64,000 bases of DNA from MGBC163016 sp964649145. GTDB taxonomy: Bacteria > Actinomycetota > Coriobacteriia > Coriobacteriales > Eggerthellaceae. Positions 1 to 8,706 of this stretch are shown here, in pieces; the first letter of the stretch is position 1; the number at the start of each line of letters is the position of its first letter. The stretch is from contig CAZYOQ010000003.1 of assembly GCA_964649145.1 (NCBI GenBank), positions 1 to 64,000 on the forward strand, given 5' to 3'. A model generated the notes under the pieces. The model was not told where the DNA came from and did not search any database. It was given only the letters and a program-made list of their open reading frames with translations. The translations under genes and the position numbers were made by a program.

Positions 1-1
1 G

Positions 2-70
2 GTTGGCATCATCAATCGCTCCAACATAACCCACTATGCCATCGACCGTTACTATGCCGAGGTGGCCTAG
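2..70 (+). CDS. C-terminal end of a truncated protein, possibly CBS-domain
   Basis: Only the last 22 codons of this gene lie in the window, open at the left edge and ending in TAG at 68-70. The peptide begins VGIINRSNITHYAIDRYY, which resembles the last strand and helix of a CBS domain, as found at the end of some chloride channels and regulatory proteins. That is a guess from a short tail. A strong stem-loop follows 26 bp downstream, which fits a real gene end. Confidence 0.45.
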   Translation, partial: VGIINRSNITHYAIDRYYAEVA

Positions 71-96
71 CAGCGCCAAGTGCAAGAAAGGTTCGA

Positions 97-137
97 CTAT
101 CGAAAGCGAGCGCTTGTTAGGCGTTCGCTTTTGATAG
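97..137 (+). terminator. Strong stem-loop, probable terminator of the upstream gene
   Basis: Arms 97-113 and 121-137 form a 17-bp stem with two G-U wobbles and a 7-nt loop. The sequence after it (cgttattt) is only moderately T-rich. It lies between the end of the partial gene and the next start, so it also argues against the in-frame TTG at 144 as a translation start. Confidence 0.65.
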
Positions 138-215
138 CGTTATTTGTCGGAAGCCTTTTCTGGAGCTATACTTGCGCGTGGGGTTGGGGGTCGTGCGTCC
201 GAGAGGAAATCTGAC

Positions 216-1394
216 ATGGCTCCTGTCAATATTTTTGAACTTTTCGATCAAATTCAAAGCGCCGACATATCGGTGCATAAACAACGTTGTGTTGTTGTGC
301 GCAATCGACAAGCGACATGTTCACGATGTGCCGACGCTTGTACGTCAGGTGCTATTTCCATTCGTGATAACGAATTAGATGTGCAGGCCGACTTGTGTGT
401 TGGGTGCGGTACGTGCGCCACGGTGTGTCCAACATGCGCATTAGAGGCTCATCGTCCTAATGATGCACAGTTGCAAAAAGCGGTGCTTGAGGCTGCAAGT
501 GCCAACAGTAATGTGGCCGTTATCGCGTGCAAGCGAATTGTCGAGGCGGCTATGAGTCAACTTGATACCGAAAAGCTTGTTGCGGTGGAGTGTCTTGGGC
601 GCGTGGAGGAATCCCTTATCACGGCCTTGGCGCTTGCTGATGTATCGAGGGTGTTGCTTGTCGAAGGCGGCTGCGACGATTGTGAACATGTACAGGGTAT
701 AGAGACAGCACGAGCTGTATGCGACACCTCGCGAGAAATTCTAAGCACATGGAATTGTTCTATGACCGTCGACATTGTCGATAAGCTTCCGTCTTACGTG
801 CGCGATCAGAACAAGGGATTTGATGAGTCTCGTCGTAATTTCTTCTTCCGTGCTCAGGATGAGACGCGCTTGGCAGCGAGCCTTGCTGCCGATGCGACCA
901 TATTCAAGGCAACGGGCGAGGAAGAAGAACTAGAACCCCGCTTCGTGAAGGTAATGGACGATGGCACGCTGCCTCACTTCGTGCCCGATCGTCGCGAACG
1001 TATCCTAGATAATTTGGCCGAGCTGGGCGAGCCAGAAGATCGCCTCATGATGACTCGCCTGTGGGGTCACGTGGTTATCGACCCGGATGTCTGTGATTCC
1101 TGTCGTATGTGCGCCACTTTTTGCCCTACGGGTGCTATTCGGAAGTTCGACGATTTGGATGGTACTATCGGCATCAACCATTATCCTGGCGATTGCGTGC
1201 TCTGTCACTGCTGCGAGGATATTTGCCCAACCAAGGCACTTACAGTCTACGACGAGATCTTTGCCCGTGATTTGCTAGATGGTACAGTAGAGCGCAACGA
1301 GATGCGACCGCCAAAGTATGATATGAGTAGCCCCAAGAAAGCGATGTTTATCTTTCGAGATATTCTCGATTGCCCCGATATCTACGAGCGTTAG
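216..1394 (+). CDS. Polyferredoxin, 4Fe-4S dicluster-type protein
   Basis: A cytoplasmic iron-sulfur protein of about 392 aa. The N-terminal part has two clusters: C35-x2-C38-x3-C42 (C25 may be the fourth ligand) and C61-x2-C64-x2-C67-x3-C71. The C-terminal part, about residues 295-340, has two more ferredoxin motifs (CDSCRMCATFCP and CVLCHCCEDICP). The middle segment contains conserved-looking cysteines (AVECLGRV, GGCDDC) that recall the MvhD/FrhD-type hydrogenase iron-sulfur domain; this is inference. I chose ATG 216 because AGAGGA lies 8 nt upstream; the longer reading from TTG 144 starts at the foot of the terminator. It is followed after 8 nt by a UvrD-like gene and lies near a molybdoenzyme operon, so electron transfer or maturation for that enzyme is likely but unproven. 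Confidence 0.8.
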   Translation: MAPVNIFELFDQIQSADISVHKQRCVVVRNRQATCSRCADACTSGAISIRDNELDVQADLCVGCGTCATVCPTCALEAHRPNDAQLQKAVLEAASANSNVAVIACKRIVEAAMSQLDTEKLVAVECLGRVEESLITALALADVSRVLLVEGGCDDCEHVQGIETARAVCDTSREILSTWNCSMTVDIVDKLPSYVRDQNKGFDESRRNFFFRAQDETRLAASLAADATIFKATGEEEELEPRFVKVMDDGTLPHFVPDRRERILDNLAELGEPEDRLMMTRLWGHVVIDPDVCDSCRMCATFCPTGAIRKFDDLDGTIGINHYPGDCVLCHCCEDICPTKALTVYDEIFARDLLDGTVERNEMRPPKYDMSSPKKAMFIFRDILDCPDIYER

Positions 1395-1402
1395 GAGGCG
1401 TC

Positions 1403-2836
1403 ATGACACAGGACGCGACGACGCCTCCTCGTATGGCAACCAGCTTGGAACGGACGCTTATCTTTTCTGATCTGTGCACGAAATACCCCGATTTGCCATG
1501 GTCTGAAGTGTTTTCCAAGATACGCTCTCAACTCATAACTGATCGACTTGATCAAGAAGCCGCGCCCGAACTGGTCAGGGCAGAAATTCTTCTGAGAGAT
1601 AGCTTGGGACGCTATAATCGCCGATTGTTCGACAGCGATGATACTTCGGGGGCTGCTGTGTCTTCTCGTGTGGACGGCGCGTCGCTTCGTGTGGGGAACA
1701 TGCCTCCAAGCCGTCGTATAGATGCTTTCGCACAGGCCGTTGTGAAGGAGAATTCAGAAGATTACGACGCAGCGGTGACTGCAGGCCTCATTGCTCCCGA
1801 TGACGATAGTGTCGCAATCATCAAATGGCCTACGGCGCAAGCGGAGGTAGAAGGTGCGGCGCGGCTAGTACATCGATTCTTGGCCGCTGACGAATCGATG
1901 CTGCCTCAGGATATCTATCTAATGGTGTTTGACAAGACAACAGCCGAAGTACTTCAAGATGAGCTTAATCACTATCGTATCGAAGGCACGGTCGCCCTTG
2001 ATGATGACCCGCTTTCGGGGGATCCGCGAAAGCCTACGGCGACCATGGAAGCTTGGGCTCGTCTTGCATTAGCCGCCGACAAGGATGATTTACTGACATG
2101 GCGTGTGTGGTGCGCTCTAGGTCGTCGGGGGCTGTCAACGAAGCCCTGGCTTTCATTTACGAGATGGGCTGCTGGGCAGGGTCTGGAAGATATAAATGCG
2201 CTTGAAGGTCTTCTAGAGGTGTCGGGCGAACCTTTTGAGGGCGCAGCGCTTCTGATCGAAGCGATCGTTCGCGGTAAAAGCTTTGCTGCCACATCGTCTC
2301 AGCTGAAAGGTTTCTCTTTGGTGAAGGCTTGCAATCCTAAAGACGACCAGGAGTTTATGCGTCTTGTGGGGCACATAGAAGGCCATGAGACCCCTCAAGA
2401 TCTACTGGATCGGGTGAATGCCCGCGCGCGTTGGCAGGTCTTTGAGGAAACTCCTCATGCAGTGCGTATCGGTTCACCGCGTCATTGCTTGGCGTTAGCT
2501 CCACGCCTTCTTGTGACTATCGGAACAGTAGAGGGTGCTTGTCCTTGCGCTAGAGTTTTTGATGAGCAGCTGTCTGAGAATCGTCGAAAGGCTCTTGAGG
2601 CGCGCGACAGAGCCTTGTTTGCGGCAGCTGTTGCTTGTGCTAAAGAACAGTTGATCGTTTCTATGTTCCAAGCGCTTTCCGAAGGCGAGGCGCGGGCGCG
2701 AGGTTATGCTGTCGTGCGCAAAATAGCCCCAAGCGGTGAGCCATTGGTACGTGTGCGCCCTTCGCGCTTCATCGCTGAGGCACAGAATGCAGCACCGGGC
2801 ACGCAAAGCGCTGAACAGTACGAGATGATGATATAG
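1403..2836 (+). CDS. UvrD/Rep-like protein lacking the N-terminal ATPase half
   Basis: 477 aa, starting at ATG 1403 with AGGAGG at 1393-1398. No Walker A is visible. From about residue 135 onward the order resembles the C-terminal half of UvrD/AddB-type helicases: a segment like AQAEVEGAARLVHRFL, then RVWCALG, and near the end RALFAAAVACAKEQLIVSMFQ, which matches the VAxTRAK-RL region of motif VI but without its arginines. The same order appears in the complete UvrD-like ATPase at 9749-11734 (ECERVGQWVEKAL, RAWCGFG), so the two seem paralogous. It probably has no helicase activity of its own and could be a partner or degenerate subunit. Coupled to the upstream polyferredoxin. Confidence 0.6.
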   Translation: MTQDATTPPRMATSLERTLIFSDLCTKYPDLPWSEVFSKIRSQLITDRLDQEAAPELVRAEILLRDSLGRYNRRLFDSDDTSGAAVSSRVDGASLRVGNMPPSRRIDAFAQAVVKENSEDYDAAVTAGLIAPDDDSVAIIKWPTAQAEVEGAARLVHRFLAADESMLPQDIYLMVFDKTTAEVLQDELNHYRIEGTVALDDDPLSGDPRKPTATMEAWARLALAADKDDLLTWRVWCALGRRGLSTKPWLSFTRWAAGQGLEDINALEGLLEVSGEPFEGAALLIEAIVRGKSFAATSSQLKGFSLVKACNPKDDQEFMRLVGHIEGHETPQDLLDRVNARARWQVFEETPHAVRIGSPRHCLALAPRLLVTIGTVEGACPCARVFDEQLSENRRKALEARDRALFAAAVACAKEQLIVSMFQALSEGEARARGYAVVRKIAPSGEPLVRVRPSRFIAEAQNAAPGTQSAEQYEMMI

Positions 2837-2856
2837 GGTTATAGCTTGCCTTTGTT

Positions 2857-2919
2857 GAGGCTGTCAGGTGCGCAGTTGCTATGTTCAAGTTTGTTAGAAG
2901 TTTCTAGCCTCGTTTTTTT
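2857..2919 (+). terminator. Possible terminator between convergent genes
   Basis: GAGGCT at 2857-2862 can pair with AGCCTC at 2906-2911, followed directly by G and seven T residues (2913-2919). The loop is long and may contain a smaller TAGAA/TTCTA hairpin. It would end the 216-2836 transcription unit. Confidence 0.4.
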
Positions 2920-2990
2920 GGAAAGGGTATTTTTCTCACAGCTATAAACGAACTATTTGGAAGGGAACTTACGGGAAAGGCTTTGACCTG

Positions 2991-4520
2991 TTACCGAGAC
3001 GGGGGCAGGTTCAGCTCGATGAGATCGAGTAGCTCCTGTTTGGAGTGAACGTCTGTTTTTCGGTAGATATGCTGCAAGTGGGTTGTCACGGTGCCTTTCG
3101 AGATACACAGTTCTTTCTGGATGTAGGTAGATGAACGCCCTCGAGCGAACAAAAGCATGATTTCCGTCTCTCGCGGAGTGAGTTCTTTTTTGCGCGCCAC
3201 TTTCAAACAAGCGCTCTGGAAGCTATCGGGATGTGGATTATCAACACCTGAAGTCTCACCGTTTTCATTAGAGCTTGTGCCACTTTCGCTTTTATTGTCT
3301 GTGCTCACAGTAAGAGGAATCTTCTGGATGTCCACCAGATCGTTGTCTCTCAACACAAATACGAACAGGGCTAAAATCATCAAGATGGTCAGACCGCTTG
3401 CCAAACTTAGATCAATTAGTGAGAGTGCTGCGGTATGTGCTATGAAGTCTCCCGCAACCTGTCCCATGGTGTTGCCGACAGTAAGGAATCCCCAGCCTAG
3501 GCCGAAAGTAAATGTGGCGGGTAGTTTTAAGTTGTAGGATATATTGGCTAGCAGAATCCAGGTGAGTACGTTAAAGGTGTTGTATCCGGTTAGCGCGAGT
3601 AAACTGCCCCATGTGGGCGCGGCTAAAAACATCGGCGTCAGCGCGATTGAGACGGCGATGGTGAAAGTGATGTACTTGTAGAAGCTTCGGAAGGTGCTTT
3701 GATGCCAGATAAACAGGAAGCCGATGAGTAGTACAGCCATGACAATGCTGGAGAACAGCATGCCGGGGTGGTAAAAATCGTCGGGCGTTATGTGAGCTAC
3801 GGCCATAAAGATCAGGCGAATTACACCATCTGCAAACCCGACGATGCACGTGCAAAGCCCTACTCGTAGGAAAAAGCCGAAAAAGGGGCGTACGGTAGTA
3901 CTAGCCTTGACTGTGTGGTGGGGATGCCAAGTGTGACTTTGTAGGCTCATAATAATGCCAGAGGCAAGTGGCAATAATGACACTAGCGCCACGTTGGCTA
4001 AGGAAGACATGGCCTCCGAAAGCGCGTACACGATACCCGCGATGAGAGCTGCCAGAGGAACTTCCACACTCACCTCGTCTGGAGTTTGTTTGCTGTATAT
4101 TTCGCCGTAACCTAGACATAGAAGACCCGATCCCACGCCTGTGAACACACCTCCGAATAGCGTGACAAGCAATGTAGAGCCTTCAAGGGCTGTGATAAGG
4201 AAGCCGAGGAATGTGCCTGCTGGCGTTAGCAAGGTTGCGAACCATCGTACGTGTTTGCTGAAGAGCACGGCGCGCATTTTTTTATAACCGATAGCGCCCA
4301 AGAAAAGCGTGAGGCATAAGGAAAGTGCAGACCACTGATATACGGCAACAGGTAGAGGCGTTTGTGTTAATGCAAAATTCGGGGCGTTTAGCCCTACGAA
4401 CATAATGTAAGTCCATGCGCGCAGAAATGCAAAGCCCCACATGCGGGCGTTGAAAAACATGTAAAGCGATACCTTATTGCTCTTTTGGTATTCCGCGATA
4501 TGCGCAAGACCGCCCTGCAT
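2991..4520 (-). CDS. LuxR-family regulator with polytopic membrane N-terminus
   Basis: 509 aa. About twelve hydrophobic segments fill residues 20-405, then an acidic/Ser linker, then a C-terminal LuxR helix-turn-helix (LTPRETEIMLLFARG, TVTTHLQHIYRKT). This MFS-like sensor fused to LuxR is characteristic of Eggerthellaceae and related Coriobacteriia, where it typically sits beside respiratory or catabolic genes. The signal sensed is unknown. Transcribed divergently from the molybdoenzyme operon, so it is the natural candidate regulator of it. The start at 4520 has a G-rich but distant ribosome site; ATG at 4460 (MFFNARMWGF) is an alternative. Confidence 0.88.
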   Translation of the reverse strand: MQGGLAHIAEYQKSNKVSLYMFFNARMWGFAFLRAWTYIMFVGLNAPNFALTQTPLPVAVYQWSALSLCLTLFLGAIGYKKMRAVLFSKHVRWFATLLTPAGTFLGFLITALEGSTLLVTLFGGVFTGVGSGLLCLGYGEIYSKQTPDEVSVEVPLAALIAGIVYALSEAMSSLANVALVSLLPLASGIIMSLQSHTWHPHHTVKASTTVRPFFGFFLRVGLCTCIVGFADGVIRLIFMAVAHITPDDFYHPGMLFSSIVMAVLLIGFLFIWHQSTFRSFYKYITFTIAVSIALTPMFLAAPTWGSLLALTGYNTFNVLTWILLANISYNLKLPATFTFGLGWGFLTVGNTMGQVAGDFIAHTAALSLIDLSLASGLTILMILALFVFVLRDNDLVDIQKIPLTVSTDNKSESGTSSNENGETSGVDNPHPDSFQSACLKVARKKELTPRETEIMLLFARGRSSTYIQKELCISKGTVTTHLQHIYRKTDVHSKQELLDLIELNLPPSR

Positions 4521-4649
4521 GACGTTTCTTGCCTACCCCCCATTTTAAGTTTTACCGCTCTTTGATTCTAGCAGGATGTGCTTGAAGTATCGCTTGAGCT
4601 GCGTTGAAAAAATGTCCTGTTTTACCTTGGAAAACGAGAAAATAATATA

Positions 4650-4700
4650 AAACGCATGATAGGGTTTCGTGCGCTTTCTCATCAAACGCATGATGTGTTT
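4650..4700. promoter_or_regulatory. Paired operator-like repeats upstream of the molybdoenzyme operon
   Basis: The 340-bp divergent region 4521-4860 holds two copies of AAACGCATGAT followed closely by GTTT, at 4650-4667 and 4684-4700, 34 bp apart. Each reads as an imperfect AAAC...GTTT dyad. They lie between the LuxR regulator and the oxidoreductase, where a dimeric regulator would bind. The binding protein is inferred. The rest of this region shows AT-rich sequence and no gene. Confidence 0.5.
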
Positions 4701-4860
4701 TAAATCTCTTGCTGCTATGTTGTAAAAGTCAAGTTCTATGGCTTGGCAGATCTAGGGGGTTGCCTCTAAGAAGGCTGTATCTGAGCGGTAAGGGTGAGAG
4801 CCGTTTCGAAGGAGCTTTTCGCATCCCCAAAGGATACAAGGAAAGAGAAGAGGAGGAGAG

Positions 4861-7800
4861 ATGAGCAAACTGTCTATGACGCGTCGATCGTTCGCGAAGC
4901 TTTCCGCTGCCTGTGCGGCGGCTGCTGCGACAGCCGGCTCTCTTGCCACAGGTACTGCACTTGCGGATAACGAGACGAGCGAAGCCGAAGCTTCCGAAAT
5001 CAAGCGTATTCGCTCCTGCTGCCGTGGATGCGGCAAAATGGAGTGCGGTGTTTGGGTGACTGTCCAGAATGGTCGAGTCATCAAAACCGAAGGCGATCAG
5101 TCGTCATCTCAATCGCTCGGTAATCACTGCAGTAAGGGTCAGGCCTCTTTGCAGGCGTGCTATCACCCGGCGCGTATCTACCATCCCATGAAGCGCACGA
5201 ACCCTAAGGGAGAAGATCCCGGCTGGGTACGCATTTCTTGGGATGAGGCCATGCAGACCATTGGCGAAAAGTTCAACGAGGCTATCGACCAATACGGTGG
5301 CCAGACCTGCTTCGGCATGTGTGGCACCTCACGCCAGTGGGTGTATGGTCCTTACGCCTTCTTCAAGTGGCTTTTCGACAGCCCTAACGGTCGAGTGGCT
5401 TCGTCTATCTGTAAGGGGCCGCGTCGTCTGATGGGCTGGATGACCTCTGTTGATGGCGCTCCGTGGTTTGCTCTGCGTGATGGACCGCGCGTGTACGTGC
5501 AGTGGGGCACAGCTCCTGAAAACTCAAACTACGATGATTCTTGCCGAAACATTGTCGACAAAATGACTGAGGCCGACATTCATATCTGTATTGACCCGCG
5601 TTTGACTGGTTCCGGAAAGGAGGCTGACTACTGGCTGAACCTGGAACCAGGCACCGACGGAGCGTTAGCTCTGTGCTGGCAGCACATAATCATCGAAAAC
5701 GATCTGGTCGATTGGGAGTTCGTTAAGCGCTGGACTAACGCCCCCATTCTAGTTGTTGAGGATATGGAACCTACCGGTGGCCGCTATTACACCTTGTCTA
5801 CCAACATTCAGGTCACGCCTGATCTAACTGGCGAAAAGCTGAAGACCCGCCTTCTGAAGGAAAGTGATCTTAAAAAGGACGGCAGCTGTCGCCGCTTCAT
5901 GGCATGGAACAAGAAAGCCAACAATGGCAAGGGTGGCTTAGTGTATTGGGATACCGACACTACTCAGTGGGAAGGCTGCAAGCATGTGGCTCCTTCTCGC
6001 GATGAGATGGAAGTGATGTACGAGGGTACCTCACAGGAAGGTTACTTGCCACCTATTTCCTACAACGAGCTGGTTGAGGCCGGCATTGATTTTGATATGA
6101 CCGGTTCGCATAAGGTCACCTTGGCCGATGGATCTGTTCATAAGGTACGCCCTGTATGGTCGTATCTAGTTGATTCAGTGAAGGACTGCACCACCGAGTG
6201 GTGTTCAGAAATCACGAAACTTGACCCACAGCTTATCGAGGATGCCTGCCTAGCTTGGGCAACTCGTCCCGAAGGTCAAAACTACGGCAATGGCGGCATT
6301 CACCTGAATCTTTCGCCTGACCAAGAAGGCAACTGCTCTCAAACTGTGCGTGCTGTGCTGAATCTTTCCTACACCACCGGCAATTTCGACGGGCCTGCCG
6401 GCAATCGCGGACTTACTCGTACACCAGTTGACGAGCAATCCACGGCATCACCGGGTTCCAATATGCCTCCGGCTGTGAAACACATTTTGTCGGGTTTAGG
6501 CTCTTTGCCGCCAATGTATGAGGGTACTGTGCCGAAGTACGAGATGACAGACCTGCCCGATCAGTATGAGGTTTATTCCAATATGGTGGGTGCTGATAAG
6601 TACCCGGCTCTTGCTTTATATAACGAGTGGTGTGACGTTACTAGCATGTATCAAGCCATCCTTACTGGAGACCCTTATCCCATTCGCGTGGGTATCAACG
6701 AGGCTGGTTCATTTATGAACGAGGGCAACGCGCTAATGGCGTGGGATGCTTTGAAGACTCTTGATTTCTGGGTTGACATGAATATGTTCCATCATCCCTC
6801 TACCGAGATGGCCGACATCATCCTGCCGGTGGCTCACTGGCTCGAGATCAACAACATTCGTGTATCTCAGGGCGCCACGGGTGGCATTGGTATGACCTGC
6901 CGTGCGGTTGACCCGCCAGCAGACGCCAAGTTTGACTATGATGTGAACAGGCTTATTTTTGAGGCCTTCGAGAATCAGGGTAACCCCAACGGCACGTGGA
7001 CCAACATTGCCGGTGACGCTCCGGGTGCCTACGATTCTGATGACCGCATGGAAGACTGGTTCCGTGCTCACAACGAAGTGGACGGCTTCGATACGAAGTA
7101 CCCCGGATGCAAGTGGCAGCATGCCCAAGACTACATTGATGACTTCCAGGAACACGGATGGTTCAATGCTAAGGTGCTCGAGCCTAACCGCTGGGGCACG
7201 TATCGTCGTTTCGAGACCGGCTGGATGCGTATGGGCAAGGACGCTTGCACAGCTTCCCCATGGTCAGCAGATTCTAAGACAGGTAAGCCCGTGAACAATT
7301 TCGGTTGCCCTACACCGTCTGGTTTGGTGGAGTTTTGGCCTATCATGTTCGAGACTTATTGTCTTGATAAGGCAAATGAGTTCGAACCGGATAAGTTCGA
7401 CGTTATGAAAGAGATAATGCCGAATTACGAACCGAGTCGTTGTGCCCCTGGCGGTGAGTGGGATAGCGAACAGTCCGCTGAGGAGTACCCGATTATCCTC
7501 ACCACGGGTCGTCGTATTCCGGTGTACTTCCACTCTGAGCATCGCCAACTGCCTTGGTGTCGCGAGCTGTGGCCCGTGCCGCGCCTAGAACTGAATCCGG
7601 TGGATGCCGAAAATCTCGGTCTCAAGCAGGGCGACTGGGCATGGATCGAGGTGGAGCCTCATTCCGATCTGGGTAAGCAGTACTGCTCCAAAATCCGTGA
7701 ATGTGTCGATATCTACGAGGGCATTGCTCCCGGTTGGGCTAATGCCGAGCACGGTTGGTGGTTCCCTGAACTGCCTGCTCCAACACATGGTTTTGATTTG

Positions 7801-8025
7801 GTGAACGCCGAATGTTTATGGGATCCCATGGGCGCTGACAAGTTCATCTCATCCACTCATATGCGCGGCATTCGCTGCAAGATTTATAAAGCAACAGCCG
7901 AAAACAGCCCTTATGGCAATCCTATTCCTTGTTCGACAGAAGACGGTACTGAGATTATTCATGACTGCACCGACCCTCGTCTGAAGGAATGGTTGCCTGA
8001 CTATGATATTCGAAAGGAGGAGTAA
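4861..8025 (+). CDS. Molybdopterin oxidoreductase, DMSO reductase family catalytic subunit (DmsA-like)
   Basis: 1054 aa. A twin-arginine signal (TRRSFAK, residues 7-13, then an Ala-rich stretch ending near ALA-D at 35) points to export as a folded enzyme. A 4Fe-4S site follows: C54-x2-C57-x4-C62-x27-C90, with a further C53. SSICKGP (C184) lies where family members carry the molybdenum ligand, so a cysteine ligand is possible. The C-terminal molybdopterin-dinucleotide domain is seen at YPIILTTGRR through LGLKQGDWAWIEV. AGGAGG at 4851-4856 supports ATG 4861. The substrate cannot be told; S- or N-oxides, polysulfide-like or aromatic substrates all occur in this family. Followed after 3 bp by the DmsB-like subunit. 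Confidence 0.93.
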   Translation: MSKLSMTRRSFAKLSAACAAAAATAGSLATGTALADNETSEAEASEIKRIRSCCRGCGKMECGVWVTVQNGRVIKTEGDQSSSQSLGNHCSKGQASLQACYHPARIYHPMKRTNPKGEDPGWVRISWDEAMQTIGEKFNEAIDQYGGQTCFGMCGTSRQWVYGPYAFFKWLFDSPNGRVASSICKGPRRLMGWMTSVDGAPWFALRDGPRVYVQWGTAPENSNYDDSCRNIVDKMTEADIHICIDPRLTGSGKEADYWLNLEPGTDGALALCWQHIIIENDLVDWEFVKRWTNAPILVVEDMEPTGGRYYTLSTNIQVTPDLTGEKLKTRLLKESDLKKDGSCRRFMAWNKKANNGKGGLVYWDTDTTQWEGCKHVAPSRDEMEVMYEGTSQEGYLPPISYNELVEAGIDFDMTGSHKVTLADGSVHKVRPVWSYLVDSVKDCTTEWCSEITKLDPQLIEDACLAWATRPEGQNYGNGGIHLNLSPDQEGNCSQTVRAVLNLSYTTGNFDGPAGNRGLTRTPVDEQSTASPGSNMPPAVKHILSGLGSLPPMYEGTVPKYEMTDLPDQYEVYSNMVGADKYPALALYNEWCDVTSMYQAILTGDPYPIRVGINEAGSFMNEGNALMAWDALKTLDFWVDMNMFHHPSTEMADIILPVAHWLEINNIRVSQGATGGIGMTCRAVDPPADAKFDYDVNRLIFEAFENQGNPNGTWTNIAGDAPGAYDSDDRMEDWFRAHNEVDGFDTKYPGCKWQHAQDYIDDFQEHGWFNAKVLEPNRWGTYRRFETGWMRMGKDACTASPWSADSKTGKPVNNFGCPTPSGLVEFWPIMFETYCLDKANEFEPDKFDVMKEIMPNYEPSRCAPGGEWDSEQSAEEYPIILTTGRRIPVYFHSEHRQLPWCRELWPVPRLELNPVDAENLGLKQGDWAWIEVEPHSDLGKQYCSKIRECVDIYEGIAPGWANAEHGWWFPELPAPTHGFDLVNAECLWDPMGADKFISSTHMRGIRCKIYKATAENSPYGNPIPCSTEDGTEIIHDCTDPRLKEWLPDYDIRKEE

Positions 8026-8028
8026 ACC

Positions 8029-8706
8029 ATGACTCGGTATGCTATCGTTACGGATTTAAACCGCTGTGTTGGTTGTATGGCCTGCATGGTTGGTTGTAAG
8101 GCCATCAATAACGTTCCCATTGGTAACTATTGGAACAAGATTTTACGCATCGGCCCTTATAAGCGCGCAGACTATCAGAATACCAATGATGTCGATATGT
8201 ACTATTTGTGCGTGCAATGCCAGCATTGTGAGCATCCCAAGTGCGTCGAAGTGTGTCCCACGGGCGCCTCGATGAAGATGGAGGACGGCACCGTGCAGGT
8301 TGACAAGTCGAAGTGCATCGGTTGTCAGTTCTGCGCCATGGCTTGCCCTTACGGAGTGCGCTATCTAAACGATGAGGAGCGCGTGATTGAAAAGTGCACC
8401 CTTTGTGAACAGCTGACGGCTCAGGGCGGTCTGCCCCAGTGCGTTAGTCAGTGCGGTGGTCGTGCCCGATTCTTCGGGGATTTGGACAAGGGTATCGAGA
8501 GCTTCGAGGCTCCACGTAACGCCTATCAGGCCGATCGCGAGAATGCGGACTTTTCCTATGACCAGCTGTTCACCGGCAACCGCATCACTGTGGGTGAGCT
8601 GTGTGAGGATTTTGATGAGTCCAATGTACATCACTTACCCAACGCCAATAATGATCCGAACTTCGTCTACATCCTACGCGGTCGTGAATGGAAGGGGGAT
8701 GAATAA
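8029..8706 (+). CDS. DmsB-like 4Fe-4S electron-transfer subunit
   Basis: 225 aa with four cluster-binding motifs typical of the DmsB/NrfC/PhsB family: C13-x2-C16-x2-C19-x3-C23; then CVQCQHCEHPKC...C; CIGCQFCAMAC with CPYGVRY; and CTLC with CVSQC. It carries electrons from the membrane anchor to the molybdenum subunit. It has no signal peptide, so it is probably co-exported with the Tat-bearing catalytic subunit. AGGAGG lies just before ATG 8029. Its stop overlaps the next start by one base (TAATG). Confidence 0.95.
   Translation: MTRYAIVTDLNRCVGCMACMVGCKAINNVPIGNYWNKILRIGPYKRADYQNTNDVDMYYLCVQCQHCEHPKCVEVCPTGASMKMEDGTVQVDKSKCIGCQFCAMACPYGVRYLNDEERVIEKCTLCEQLTAQGGLPQCVSQCGGRARFFGDLDKGIESFEAPRNAYQADRENADFSYDQLFTGNRITVGELCEDFDESNVHHLPNANNDPNFVYILRGREWKGDE

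Noticed and set aside
144..215. N-terminal extension of the polyferredoxin from TTG 144
   Set aside because: It begins at the foot of a 17-bp terminator hairpin and lacks a ribosome site, whereas ATG 216 has AGAGGA at good spacing.
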